The notes: generated by a model not told the origin, from the letters alone. DNA of 5,171 bases from an uncultured Bacteroidales bacterium (GCA_947097635.1 CAMURW010000131.1:1-5171), one strand, 5' to 3'. Shown: positions 1 through 5,171, counted from the stretch's first letter. A program made the numbers and translations.

Positions 1-753
1 CGCGGGGATGTCTGGCGACGACAGGGCGGTGCAGTCGGCGAAGGCACCGTCGCCGATGCTGGCGAGGGTGGAAGGCAGCGTGACGGTCTTCAGCGCACGG
101 CAGCCGCGGAAGGCGTTGTCCTCGATGGCCAGGACACCCTCGGGTATGTCGATGCTTTGCAGTGCCGCGCAGCTCTCGAAGGCGGAAGTCTCCACGCGCT
201 CCACATGGGCCGGCAGCCCTACTGCCTGCATATCGGCGGCACCGCAGAAGGCGTACGGCATGATGCGCGTCACCGATCCCTGCACGGGATAGGAACGCTG
301 GCTCTTGCCGGCGGGATACTGCAGCAGGGTCTCCATCGTCCTGCTCATCAGCACGCCGTCCAGGCTGAGATAGCAGGCGTTGCTGGCGTCCACGTCGATA
401 TACGCGAGCTTCTTGCAGCCCGTGAAGGGTGCCGACTCTATCTGCATCACAAAACGGGGTATGTTGACGCGCACGAGGCCTTCGCAGCCTTGGAAGGCAC
501 GGGTGCCGACGCTGCGCAGGCTGTCCGGCAGGACGATGTGCTCCAGCGCCCTGCAGTCCTGAAATGCCGCGTCGTGGATGGTGCGCACCGTGTGCGGGAG
601 GGCAATGTCGCTGAGCTGGGTGCATTGTGCGAAGCACCGGGCGGGGATGTCCTCCAGCCCCTCTGGCAGTGCCGCGCTCTTCAGCTGCGAGCATCCCCGG
701 AAGGCATCGGGGGCTATCTGCTGCACGCCGCCTGGCACCACGATGCCCAGTAG
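1..753 (-). repeat. BspA/LRR_5 repeat array inside the minus-strand CDS
   Basis: Five consecutive 23-residue units occupy residues 195-309 (bases 753-409). Each begins with Leu, carries a hydrophobic-x-hydrophobic-P step around residues 4-7 (IVVP, AALP, IALP, IVLP, VNIP) and most end in A-F-x-x-C (AFRGC, AFQDC, AFQGC). Residues 310-368 are a 59-residue island with the pattern typical of BspA proteins (LDGVLMS, LLQYPAGK, then RIMPYAFCG). Three more 23-residue units follow (residues 369-437), then the start of another (LSSPDIPA) at the edge. The phase is exact: summing the units gives residue 445 at base 1. Confidence 0.88.
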
Positions 754-1335
754 GCTGCTGTTTGGCCCCATAGTGCCTATCTCCGTGAGAGGGTATTTCA
801 CGTCGCGAATCGAGACGCTGTCCGGCAGCACCAGCCAACGGGCGTTCACGCGGTGCATCACGGCACCGGGCATCTCTTTTGTGGACACGCCCAGCTGCGC
901 CTTGGTGGTGTCGTCCCAGTAGTAGTACACCTTCATGTAGCGCATTTCGTCGGGTGTCATCATCATTTCGGCGGCCTCCTGGTCTATGCGGCCGGCTATG
1001 GCACGTATCTGCAGCTGCTGCGGGGTAGGGGCATTGCTGTCTGGCAGCGACGGGCGCGTGGCCGCATCTATGCCGTGGCTCTTCTCCTGTTCCAGGGCGG
1101 TCTGCTGCCGGGCTATCTGCGCGTGTGCCTCCTCCTCTTTGGCTCGCAGCGCCTTGGTGGGACCGGCGCTGCGGAGATGGTCTCCTGCGGCAACAGCGGC
1201 GGCGGGAAGGAGGTTGTCCGTCTTGACCGCTCGATGTGTGTTTTGGGACATGGCGATGCTCGCCGTAAGCAGCAGTGCCAGCAACGTAGCGGTGCCTCTT
1301 CTCTTCGCCAGGCTATAAAAAAGATTGCGTCTCAT
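1..1335 (-). CDS. BspA-like leucine-rich-repeat surface protein, N-terminal part (C-terminus beyond left edge)
   Basis: The minus strand is open from the ATG at 1335-1333 to the window edge: 445 codons and no stop. The protein starts MRRNLFYSLAKRRG, followed by a hydrophobic stretch (residues 15-28, TATLLALLLTASIA) and a probable signal-peptidase site near residues 28-31 (AMS|Q), so it should leave the cytoplasm. Residues about 60-85 are Ala/Glu/Gln-rich and probably helical. Residues 90-194 are an unrecognised spacer. From residue 195 to the edge there are 23-residue LRR_5/BspA-type repeats. Family members are known as surface adhesins that bind host or bacterial partners, but ligand binding here is inference. 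The start is chosen because it is followed by a signal peptide and preceded by an AT-rich leader (1336-1350). The gene is much more GC-rich than the DNA upstream of it. Its C-terminus, where a type IX sorting domain might lie, is not visible. Confidence 0.9.
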   Translation of the reverse strand, partial: MRRNLFYSLAKRRGTATLLALLLTASIAMSQNTHRAVKTDNLLPAAAVAAGDHLRSAGPTKALRAKEEEAHAQIARQQTALEQEKSHGIDAATRPSLPDSNAPTPQQLQIRAIAGRIDQEAAEMMMTPDEMRYMKVYYYWDDTTKAQLGVSTKEMPGAVMHRVNARWLVLPDSVSIRDVKYPLTEIGTMGPNSSLLGIVVPGGVQQIAPDAFRGCSQLKSAALPEGLEDIPARCFAQCTQLSDIALPHTVRTIHDAAFQDCRALEHIVLPDSLRSVGTRAFQGCEGLVRVNIPRFVMQIESAPFTGCKKLAYIDVDASNACYLSLDGVLMSRTMETLLQYPAGKSQRSYPVQGSVTRIMPYAFCGAADMQAVGLPAHVERVETSAFESCAALQSIDIPEGVLAIEDNAFRGCRALKTVTLPSTLASIGDGAFADCTALSSPDIPA

Positions 1336-1363
1336 GTTATTATATTATATTGTGTATCTTTTG

Positions 1364-1371
1364 CAAGCATA
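1364..1371 (-). promoter_or_regulatory. possible -7 box for the BspA-like gene
   Basis: Read on the minus strand the bases are TATGCTTG, seven of eight matches to the Bacteroidetes -7 consensus TAnnTTTG. It lies about 28 bases before the ATG, which would leave a short AT-rich leader. I find no convincing -33 TTTG at the usual distance upstream, so the call is weak. Confidence 0.25.
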
Positions 1372-1436
1372 ACCATAACGCGTGCACGTGGGGAATATTG
1401 CCCCGCTGCTTGGAAACTTGCACTTGTAAGTTGATG

Positions 1437-1560
1437 CTAAGGTGTATGCCTTTCTTCGAATAACGACGGAATGGCTGTGAGTTTCAGCCTGGGATTTGAC
1501 TCATACGCCCCCTTTGCCGAAACTTCATCCGCCGCTACAGCCATCATTGCCGAAATCTGA
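1437..1560. other. unassigned stretch open on both strands, between the BspA-like gene and the IS remnant
   Basis: No gene can be named here. On the plus strand an open frame from 1441 reads through MAVSFSLGFDSYAPFAE (ATG at 1471) and stops with TGA at 1558-1560. On the minus strand a frame runs ISAMMAVAADEVSAKG and further to LTAIPSLFEE, stopping with TAG at 1439-1437. Its upstream limit is a TAA about 25 bases before that ISAMM. Both lack a supported start and promoter. The plus stop falls exactly where recognisable transposase sequence begins, so the segment may be older flanking DNA joined to the IS remnant, or divergent IS sequence. Confidence 0.3.
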
Positions 1561-1811
1561 GTATTGAAAGTCAGTTACAGGGGACATCCCCTGACAGAGA
1601 GGGCCAGAAGGCCTACAACAGGATGAAGTCATCCACGCGAAGCCGTGTGGAGCATGTGTTCGGATTCATGGAGTGGGACATGATGGGTCTGGCGTTCAGA
1701 GGAGTGGGAATGGCAAGGGCAAAAACTAGCATTACGATAACAAATCTGGTGCACAACATGTGCAGATTGGCTCTGATTAAGAAATTTCATACAGATTTGG
1801 ATAGTTGTTAA
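1561..1811 (+). pseudogene. IS5-family transposase, decayed C-terminal remnant
   Basis: Only the last ~83 codons of a DDE transposase are recognisable. Bases 1561-1601 read VLKVSYRGHPLTE in one frame. After a frameshift around 1597-1602 the match continues in another frame as GQKAYNRMKSSTRSRVEHVFGFME and on to NLVHNMCRLALIKK, with TAA at 1809-1811. RSRVEHVFGF is the region that carries the catalytic Glu in IS5-family enzymes, and the Asn-Leu-x-x-Asn-x-x-Arg tail is typical of them. The two upstream Asp residues of the DDE triad and the whole N-terminal part are missing, and an in-frame TGA (1558-1560) precedes the fragment. No terminal inverted repeat or target duplication was identified. The remnant cannot transpose itself. 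An ATG at 1623 begins a 62-codon open tail, but I see no reason to treat that as a gene. Confidence 0.8.
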
Positions 1812-1831
1812 ATAATTAATAATCAGTGGTT

Positions 1832-1857
1832 CCCCCCCCCCAAAAAAAAAAAAAAAA
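1832..1857. repeat. abutting homopolymers: ten C then sixteen A
   Basis: Ten cytosines (1832-1841) are followed directly by sixteen adenines (1842-1857). It lies 21 bases after the transposase-remnant stop and ends 9 bases before a candidate -33 box for the outer-membrane protein gene. Tracts of this length are prone to slipped-strand length change in cells, and also to sequencing and assembly error, so the exact count should not be trusted. Confidence 0.9.
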
Positions 1858-1866
1858 GATAAATTA

Positions 1867-1899
1867 TTTGCTCGGAATCGAAAAAAATATGTAATTTTT
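1867..1899 (+). promoter_or_regulatory. candidate Bacteroidetes-type promoter for the PorT-like gene
   Basis: TTTG at 1867-1870 and TAATTTTT at 1892-1899 are separated by 21 bases. This fits the phylum's -33 TTTG / -7 TAnnTTTG arrangement, with one mismatch in the -7 box. Transcription would start near 1905, giving a leader of about 130 bases before the ATG at 2039. The surrounding DNA is AT-rich, so a chance match is possible. Confidence 0.38.
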
Positions 1900-1909
1900 C
1901 ATCGTCAAG

Positions 1910-1984
1910 AACTCCGAAAGAGTGGAGTTAGGAATTAAGTCACAAACTTGCAAGAGGGATTGGCGGGGTTCTCCCGTCTTGTGA
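1910..1984 (+). promoter_or_regulatory. possible structured 5' leader of the PorT-like gene
   Basis: Several inverted repeats lie between the candidate promoter and the gene. AACTCC (1910-1915) pairs with GGAGTT (1924-1929) across an 8-base loop. CTTGCAAG (1947-1954) is an 8-base palindrome. TCACAA (1940-1945) can pair with TTGTGA (1979-1984), enclosing a short GGG/CCC stem. No known riboswitch is recognised. This stretch may be a structured leader, an IS end, or chance. Confidence 0.25.
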
Positions 1985-2038
1985 GCAAAACAATGAATTA
2001 ATAGAACTCCCCTAGTGTTTAACAAAAAAAATAAAAAA

Positions 2039-2755
2039 ATGAAAAAAACAAATTTAATTAAGTATGCTGCGACAAATCTCGGTTTGGCCTTTCTTTTTGG
2101 CTTTCTGTGCATACTTCAATCGGTGCAAGTACATGCGCAAGACGGCACAGATATAGACGGCAAGAAAGTGCAATGGGGCGTCCATGCGGGATTATCCATA
2201 AACAAGGTGGATATCTATTATGTTCAGAGCGGCAGTGCGCATGCGCTAAAACTGGGCAACCACTCGTTCAGCGTGCCTGGGTTCGACCTTGCTGTGTTTG
2301 CCGACATCAGACTGGGACGCAGCTTACGTCTGCGTGCCATGCCGGGGATGACGCTTTTCGGCGGCGACTGGAAACCTGGCAATACCGCTGCCTTTCCCTA
2401 CCCGGCATCCAGCCGGAAGGTGGAAAGTGTGTGCCTGAATTTGCCCGTCGATGTTAAATTCAGCCCTTTCCGTCTAGGCTCCTTTAGTCCTTATCTCTCC
2501 GGCGGTTTAGGATATAGCTTCGATGCGTCCTCGCTTCGTACCAATAGCGAAAAAATCCTGCGGCTCAATACCAGCGACCTCCGCTGCCTTCTGGGGCTGG
2601 GACTCGATTACTACGCAAGCGGGCTTAAAATCGGCGTGGAGTGTAAAGCAGGCTTCGACGTGTTTGCTCCAAGCACAAGCGCCGCCGATCGCTCGGACGG
2701 ATACTACTTCCAAAACAGCCCCATGCTTGTTATCGGCATCAATGTAGGTGTCTAA
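2039..2755 (+). CDS. PorT-like outer-membrane beta-barrel protein
   Basis: A 238-residue protein. The N-terminus MKKTNLIKYAATNLG and a hydrophobic core (residues 14-26, LGLAFLFGFLCIL) form a signal peptide with a probable cut after VHA at residue 33. There is no lipobox. The mature part has alternating aromatic/aliphatic strands and Gly turns and resembles the PorT/porin-family beta-barrels of Bacteroidetes: WGVHAGLSI early, LRLRAMPGM near residues 96-104, then ESVCLNLPVDVKF from residue 129, SPYLSGGLGYSFD from 150, and a C-terminal strand ending in MLVIGINVGV. True PorT (about 240 residues) is a membrane part of the type IX secretion machinery, but many paralogues share the fold, so a T9SS role is inference. 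The ATG at 2039 is chosen over an in-frame GTG at 2015 because it starts directly at the Lys-rich signal-peptide head and sits behind an A-rich leader. A strong hairpin follows the stop, so it looks monocistronic. Confidence 0.85.
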   Translation: MKKTNLIKYAATNLGLAFLFGFLCILQSVQVHAQDGTDIDGKKVQWGVHAGLSINKVDIYYVQSGSAHALKLGNHSFSVPGFDLAVFADIRLGRSLRLRAMPGMTLFGGDWKPGNTAAFPYPASSRKVESVCLNLPVDVKFSPFRLGSFSPYLSGGLGYSFDASSLRTNSEKILRLNTSDLRCLLGLGLDYYASGLKIGVECKAGFDVFAPSTSAADRSDGYYFQNSPMLVIGINVGV

Positions 2756-2773
2756 GCCAGGAAATAACAGTAG

Positions 2774-2827
2774 AATAGGACAAAACGACGCTTCAGCCGT
2801 CAGGCTGAAGCGTCGTTTTGTCCTATT
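2774..2827 (+). terminator. 25-bp perfect hairpin, probable bidirectional intrinsic terminator
   Basis: Arms 2774-2798 and 2803-2827 are perfectly complementary over 25 bp around a 4-base loop (GTCA, 2799-2802). The loop-proximal part is GC-rich (GACGCTTCAGCC) and is flanked within the stem by AAAA and TTTT, so either strand would give a stem followed by U residues. It begins 18 bases after the stop of the PorT-like gene and separates it from dnaK. The stem is unusually long and perfect for a simple terminator, so a MITE-like origin is possible but unsupported. Confidence 0.85.
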
Positions 2828-2859
2828 GTTTTGGCGTTGCTAAACGGTTTCTCGCATTG

Positions 2860-2911
2860 TTTCGGACAACACTGTCGCCCTGTCTTTTTCGGACAGCATT
2901 GTCAGCCTGTC
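2860..2911 (+). repeat. two imperfect 25-base direct repeats upstream of dnaK
   Basis: Units 2860-2884 and 2887-2911 both begin TTTCGGACA and end CCTGTC, and match at 21 of 25 positions. They are separated by two bases, giving a 27-base period. Each contains GGACA and TGTC, and the second runs into the palindromes that follow. No coding function is supported. Confidence 0.7.
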
Positions 2912-2948
2912 GCTGACAGGGGGAGGGCGTGTTGCTGACAATTTGTCA
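2901..2948 (+). promoter_or_regulatory. cluster of TGTC/GACA palindromes upstream of dnaK
   Basis: Three inverted repeats occur here. GTCAGC (2901-2906) pairs with GCTGAC (2912-2917). Overlapping it, CCTGTC (2906-2911) pairs with GACAGG (2915-2920), so the two hairpins are mutually exclusive. Further on, TGACAATTTGTCA (2936-2948) is a 6+1+6 perfect palindrome, 86 bases before the dnaK ATG. GCTGACA occurs twice (2912-2918 and 2934-2940). The last palindrome has the form of a dimeric-repressor operator. No CIRCE element (TTAGCACTC-N9-GAGTGCTAA) is present. Heat-shock control is an inference from the neighbouring gene only. Confidence 0.45.
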
Positions 2949-2998
2949 TAATATCGTGCAGGTGTCGCTCTGTGGCACAGTAATTGTTGGGAACTATC

Positions 2999-3034
2999 AT
3001 GAGTTTGTTTAACAAGAAAAAATAAATTAAAGAT
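2999..3034 (+). promoter_or_regulatory. dnaK leader with an 8-codon mini-ORF and A-rich ribosome-binding region
   Basis: ATG at 2999 opens an 8-codon frame reading MSLFNKKK that ends with TAA at 3023-3025, ten bases before the dnaK start and in the same frame. Bases 3000-3007 (TGAGTTTG) match the -7 consensus TAnnTTTG at seven of eight positions, but no TTTG lies at the proper -33 distance. If this is the -7 box, the mini-ORF start would lie upstream of the transcript. Bases 3014-3034 are A-rich with no Shine-Dalgarno site, as is usual for this phylum. Whether the mini-ORF is translated is unknown. Confidence 0.3.
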
Positions 3035-4978
3035 ATGAGCAAGATTATAGGTATCGACTTAGGTACAACCAATTCATGTGTAGCCGTGCTGGAGGGTAAC
3101 GAGCCCGTGGTAATCGCAAACAGCGAAGGACACCGCACTACACCCTCCATCGTAGGCTTTGTGGAGAACGGCGACCGCAAGGTGGGCGACCCCGCAAAGC
3201 GTCAGGCCATTACCAATCCTCACAACACCGTATACAGCATCAAGCGACTGATGGGCGAGACGTTCGATCAGGTGCAGGCGGAGGTGGCACGCGTGCCATA
3301 CAAAATAGTGCGCGGCGACAACAACACCCCCCGCGTGGACATCAACGGCCATCTGTACACCCCTCAGGAAATCAGCGCCATCATCCTTCAGAAAATGAAG
3401 AAAACCGCCGAGGATTATCTGGGGCAGGAGATCAGCGAGGCCGTTATCACCGTTCCCGCCTACTTCAGCGACAGTCAGCGCCAAGCCACCAAGGAGGCCG
3501 GCGAGATAGCAGGCCTCAAGGTGCGCCGCATCGTCAACGAGCCTACGGCAGCCGCCCTGGCTTACGGCCTGGACAAGAAGAACAAGAACATGAAGGTGGC
3601 CGTCTTCGACCTCGGTGGCGGCACGTTCGATATTTCCATCCTGGACCTCGGCGACGGCGTGTTCGAGGTGATGAGCACCAACGGCAACACCCATCTGGGC
3701 GGCGACGACTTCGACCAGAAGATTATCAACTGGCTGGCCGACGAATTTCGGAGCGAGAAGAGCATAGACCTACGCAAGGATCCTATGGCGCTGCAACGCC
3801 TGAAAGAGGCTGCCGAAAAAGCCAAGATAGAGCTCTCCAGCAGCCAGCAGACCGAAATCAATCTGCCCTACATCACTGTGGCGGACGGCGTGCCCCAGCA
3901 TCTGGTGCGCACACTGACACGTGCCAAGTTCGAGCAACTGTGCGACGACCTTATCCAGGCCACCCTGGAACCCTGCCGTAAAGCCATGAAGGACGCAGGC
4001 CTGCAGAACAGCGACATAGATGAGGTGATACTGGTGGGCGGCTCCAGCCGCATCCCCGCCATACAGAGCACGGTGGAGAAATTCTTCGGCAAAGTGCCCA
4101 GCAAGGGCGTGAACCCCGACGAAGTGGTGGCAATAGGTGCTGCTATCCAGGGTGCCGTGCTTACTGGCGAAGTGAAGGACGTGCTGCTGCTGGATGTGAC
4201 GCCTCTGAGCCTCGACATAGAGACGCTGGGCGGCGTGATGACACGGCTGATAGATGCCAACACCACAATCCCCGTGAAAAAGTCACAAGTGTTCAGCACC
4301 GCCGCCGACAATCAGCCCGAGGTGGAGATTCACGTGCTGCAAGGCGAACGTCCCATGGCCAAGGACAACAAGACCATAGGCCGCTTCCATCTGGCAGGCA
4401 TACCCCCTGCACCACGAGGAGTACCCCAGATAGAGGTGACATTCGACATCGATGCCAACGGCATCATCAACGTCAGCGCGCAGGATAAGGCTACCGGCAA
4501 GAGCCAGAACATACGCATCGAGGCCTCCAGCGGACTCAGCGAAGAGGAAATCAAGCGCATGAAGGCAGAAGCAGAAGCCAATGCCGAAGCCGACAAGAAG
4601 GCCAAGGAGGAGGTGGAGAAAGTGAACGCCGCCGACGGCATGATATTCCAAAGCGAGAAGAACCTGAAAGACTACGGCGACAAGTTGCCCGCCGACAAGA
4701 AACAGGCCATAGAGAAAGCCTTGGCTGAACTGAAAGCAGCCCACGACAGCAAGAACCTCGGCGCCATAGACGATGCCATGAAGCACATCAACGACGCGTG
4801 GAACGCCGCCAGCCAGGAACTCTATCAGGCACAGCAGCAGGCACAGCAAGGCGGCGCGCAGGAAGGCTTCAACTCCGATGCACAAGCCGACCCCGCTCCC
4901 AACCAAGGTTCAGCCACTGGCAACGGCGACAAGAAGGACGACGGCGTAACTGACGTGGACTACGAGGAAGTGAAATAA
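3035..4978 (+). CDS. dnaK: chaperone protein DnaK (Hsp70)
   Basis: A complete 647-residue Hsp70. It binds exposed hydrophobic segments of unfolded cytoplasmic proteins and releases them through an ATP cycle run with DnaJ and GrpE; neither partner gene is in the window. The nucleotide-binding domain shows IIGIDLGTTNSCVAV (residues 4-18), Lys70 in SIKRLMG, PAYFSDSQRQAT (141-152), NEPTAAALAYG (168-178), DLGGGTFD (192-199) with the Thr that autophosphorylates in E. coli, and LVGGSSRIP (333-341). The linker is VLLLD (383-387). The substrate-binding domain follows, then a helical lid from about residue 500 and a Gln/Gly-rich tail ending VTDVDYEEVK. The length is normal. One oddity: residue 394 is Asp in LSLDIETLGG, where Gly is nearly always found. 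The ATG at 3035 is fixed by the conserved MSKIIGIDLG start. Terminators on both sides suggest monocistronic expression. Confidence 0.98.
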   Translation: MSKIIGIDLGTTNSCVAVLEGNEPVVIANSEGHRTTPSIVGFVENGDRKVGDPAKRQAITNPHNTVYSIKRLMGETFDQVQAEVARVPYKIVRGDNNTPRVDINGHLYTPQEISAIILQKMKKTAEDYLGQEISEAVITVPAYFSDSQRQATKEAGEIAGLKVRRIVNEPTAAALAYGLDKKNKNMKVAVFDLGGGTFDISILDLGDGVFEVMSTNGNTHLGGDDFDQKIINWLADEFRSEKSIDLRKDPMALQRLKEAAEKAKIELSSSQQTEINLPYITVADGVPQHLVRTLTRAKFEQLCDDLIQATLEPCRKAMKDAGLQNSDIDEVILVGGSSRIPAIQSTVEKFFGKVPSKGVNPDEVVAIGAAIQGAVLTGEVKDVLLLDVTPLSLDIETLGGVMTRLIDANTTIPVKKSQVFSTAADNQPEVEIHVLQGERPMAKDNKTIGRFHLAGIPPAPRGVPQIEVTFDIDANGIINVSAQDKATGKSQNIRIEASSGLSEEEIKRMKAEAEANAEADKKAKEEVEKVNAADGMIFQSEKNLKDYGDKLPADKKQAIEKALAELKAAHDSKNLGAIDDAMKHINDAWNAASQELYQAQQQAQQGGAQEGFNSDAQADPAPNQGSATGNGDKKDDGVTDVDYEEVK

Positions 4979-5010
4979 TGTAGATAAACAACCGTTTATT
5001 AAAAATAATC

Positions 5011-5045
5011 AAAAGGGTGTAACATAATGCGTTACACCCTTTTTT
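5011..5045 (+). terminator. intrinsic terminator of dnaK
   Basis: AAAAGGGTGTAAC (5011-5023) pairs perfectly with GTTACACCCTTTT (5031-5043) around a 7-base loop and runs into six T residues (5040-5045). It starts 32 bases after the dnaK stop. The A-run on the other side makes it potentially bidirectional. Confidence 0.92.
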
Positions 5046-5066
5046 GTTGATAAATATTTTTCGTTA

Positions 5067-5102
5067 TTTGTGCTTATATATGGGATTTTTATTGTATATT
5101 TG
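5067..5102 (+). promoter_or_regulatory. candidate promoter for a gene beyond the right edge
   Basis: TATATTTG at 5095-5102 is a perfect match to the Bacteroidetes -7 box TAnnTTTG. The nearest upstream TTTG is at 5067-5070, a 24-base gap that is somewhat longer than usual. Transcription would start near 5109. An ATG at 5160-5162 (ATG TTC AAG TAC to the edge) could begin the next gene, but four codons are too few to judge. Confidence 0.4.
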
Positions 5103-5171
5103 CAACTGGCGAGCTGTGTCTTGTACTGAAAAAAGTTGACTCTTCCAAACAGAGTTAATATGTTCAAGTAC

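Noticed and set aside
157..753. 198-codon plus-strand ORF
   Set aside because: It is antisense to the BspA-like repeats, whose 23-residue phase and signal peptide on the minus strand are unmistakable. GC-rich coding DNA readily leaves the opposite strand open.
1381..1432. Overlapping short palindromes (ACGCGT, GTGCAC, CACGTG) and an imperfect AACTT/AAGTT inverted repeat upstream of the BspA-like gene
   Set aside because: They are short, imperfect and not positioned against a convincing promoter. Too weak to call an operator.
853..1434. 193-codon plus-strand ORF crossing the BspA-like gene start
   Set aside because: It lies mostly antisense to the N-terminal part of the BspA-like gene, shows low-complexity composition, and has no recognisable domain or promoter.
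2015..2038. GTG start eight codons upstream of the PorT-like gene
   Set aside because: The extension reads only through the A-rich leader and would put extra Asn/Lys ahead of an already good signal peptide. The ATG at 2039 fits better.
1864..2112. 82-codon minus-strand ORF with a hydrophobic segment
   Set aside because: The hydrophobic stretch is the antisense of the A-rich leader and signal peptide of the PorT-like gene, and there is no independent support.
2860..2948. CRISPR-like array
   Set aside because: There are only two imperfect repeat units with a 2-base gap, no spacers and no cas genes.
2902..3180. 92-codon minus-strand ORF upstream of dnaK
   Set aside because: It overlaps the dnaK start and the palindrome region and has no recognisable domain. 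It is probably a chance open frame.
3074..3694. 206-codon minus-strand ORF inside dnaK
   Set aside because: Long antisense frames in dnaK are a well-known by-product of its codon use. The sense frame is a full canonical DnaK.
4283..4906. 207-codon minus-strand ORF inside dnaK, rich in hydrophobic residues
   Set aside because: It is antisense to the DnaK lid and tail. Its apparent membrane character comes from reading Lys/Glu/Ala codons backwards.

Overview
The window looks like a chromosomal segment from a member of the Bacteroidales, most likely Prevotella or a close relative. The evidence is a DnaK of Bacteroidetes type ending in VTDVDYEEVK, a BspA-like leucine-rich-repeat surface protein, a PorT-type outer-membrane beta-barrel protein, A-rich leaders in place of Shine-Dalgarno sites, and TAnnTTTG-type promoter boxes. 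Genus is inferred from protein character only.

Layout. Positions 1-1335 (minus strand) hold the N-terminal 445 codons of a secreted BspA-like protein that runs off the left edge. Positions 1336-2038 contain no intact gene. They hold a 124-base stretch open on both strands but unrecognised, the decayed 3' end of an IS5-family transposase gene (1561-1811), an abutting C10-A16 homopolymer (1832-1857), and a candidate promoter and structured leader for the next gene. Positions 2039-2755 (plus) encode a 238-residue PorT-like outer-membrane protein. A 25-bp perfect hairpin (2774-2827) ends that unit. The dnaK upstream region (2828-3034) is rich in TGTC/GACA repeats and palindromes. dnaK is complete (3035-4978) and is followed by a strong intrinsic terminator, so it appears monocistronic. 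The right edge carries a good -7 box for a gene outside the window.

How it fits together. DnaK is a housekeeping chaperone. The BspA-like and PorT-like products are envelope or surface proteins. BspA-type proteins in this phylum are often type IX secretion cargo and PorT is a type IX component, but the C-terminal sorting domain that would test the link lies outside the window, and the PorT-like protein may be only a paralogue.

I see no clear new multi-gene system. The points most worth a second look are an Asp replacing a near-invariant Gly in DnaK, the C10-A16 tract just upstream of a promoter for a surface protein, the palindrome cluster upstream of dnaK, and near-identical leaders in front of the two plus-strand genes.
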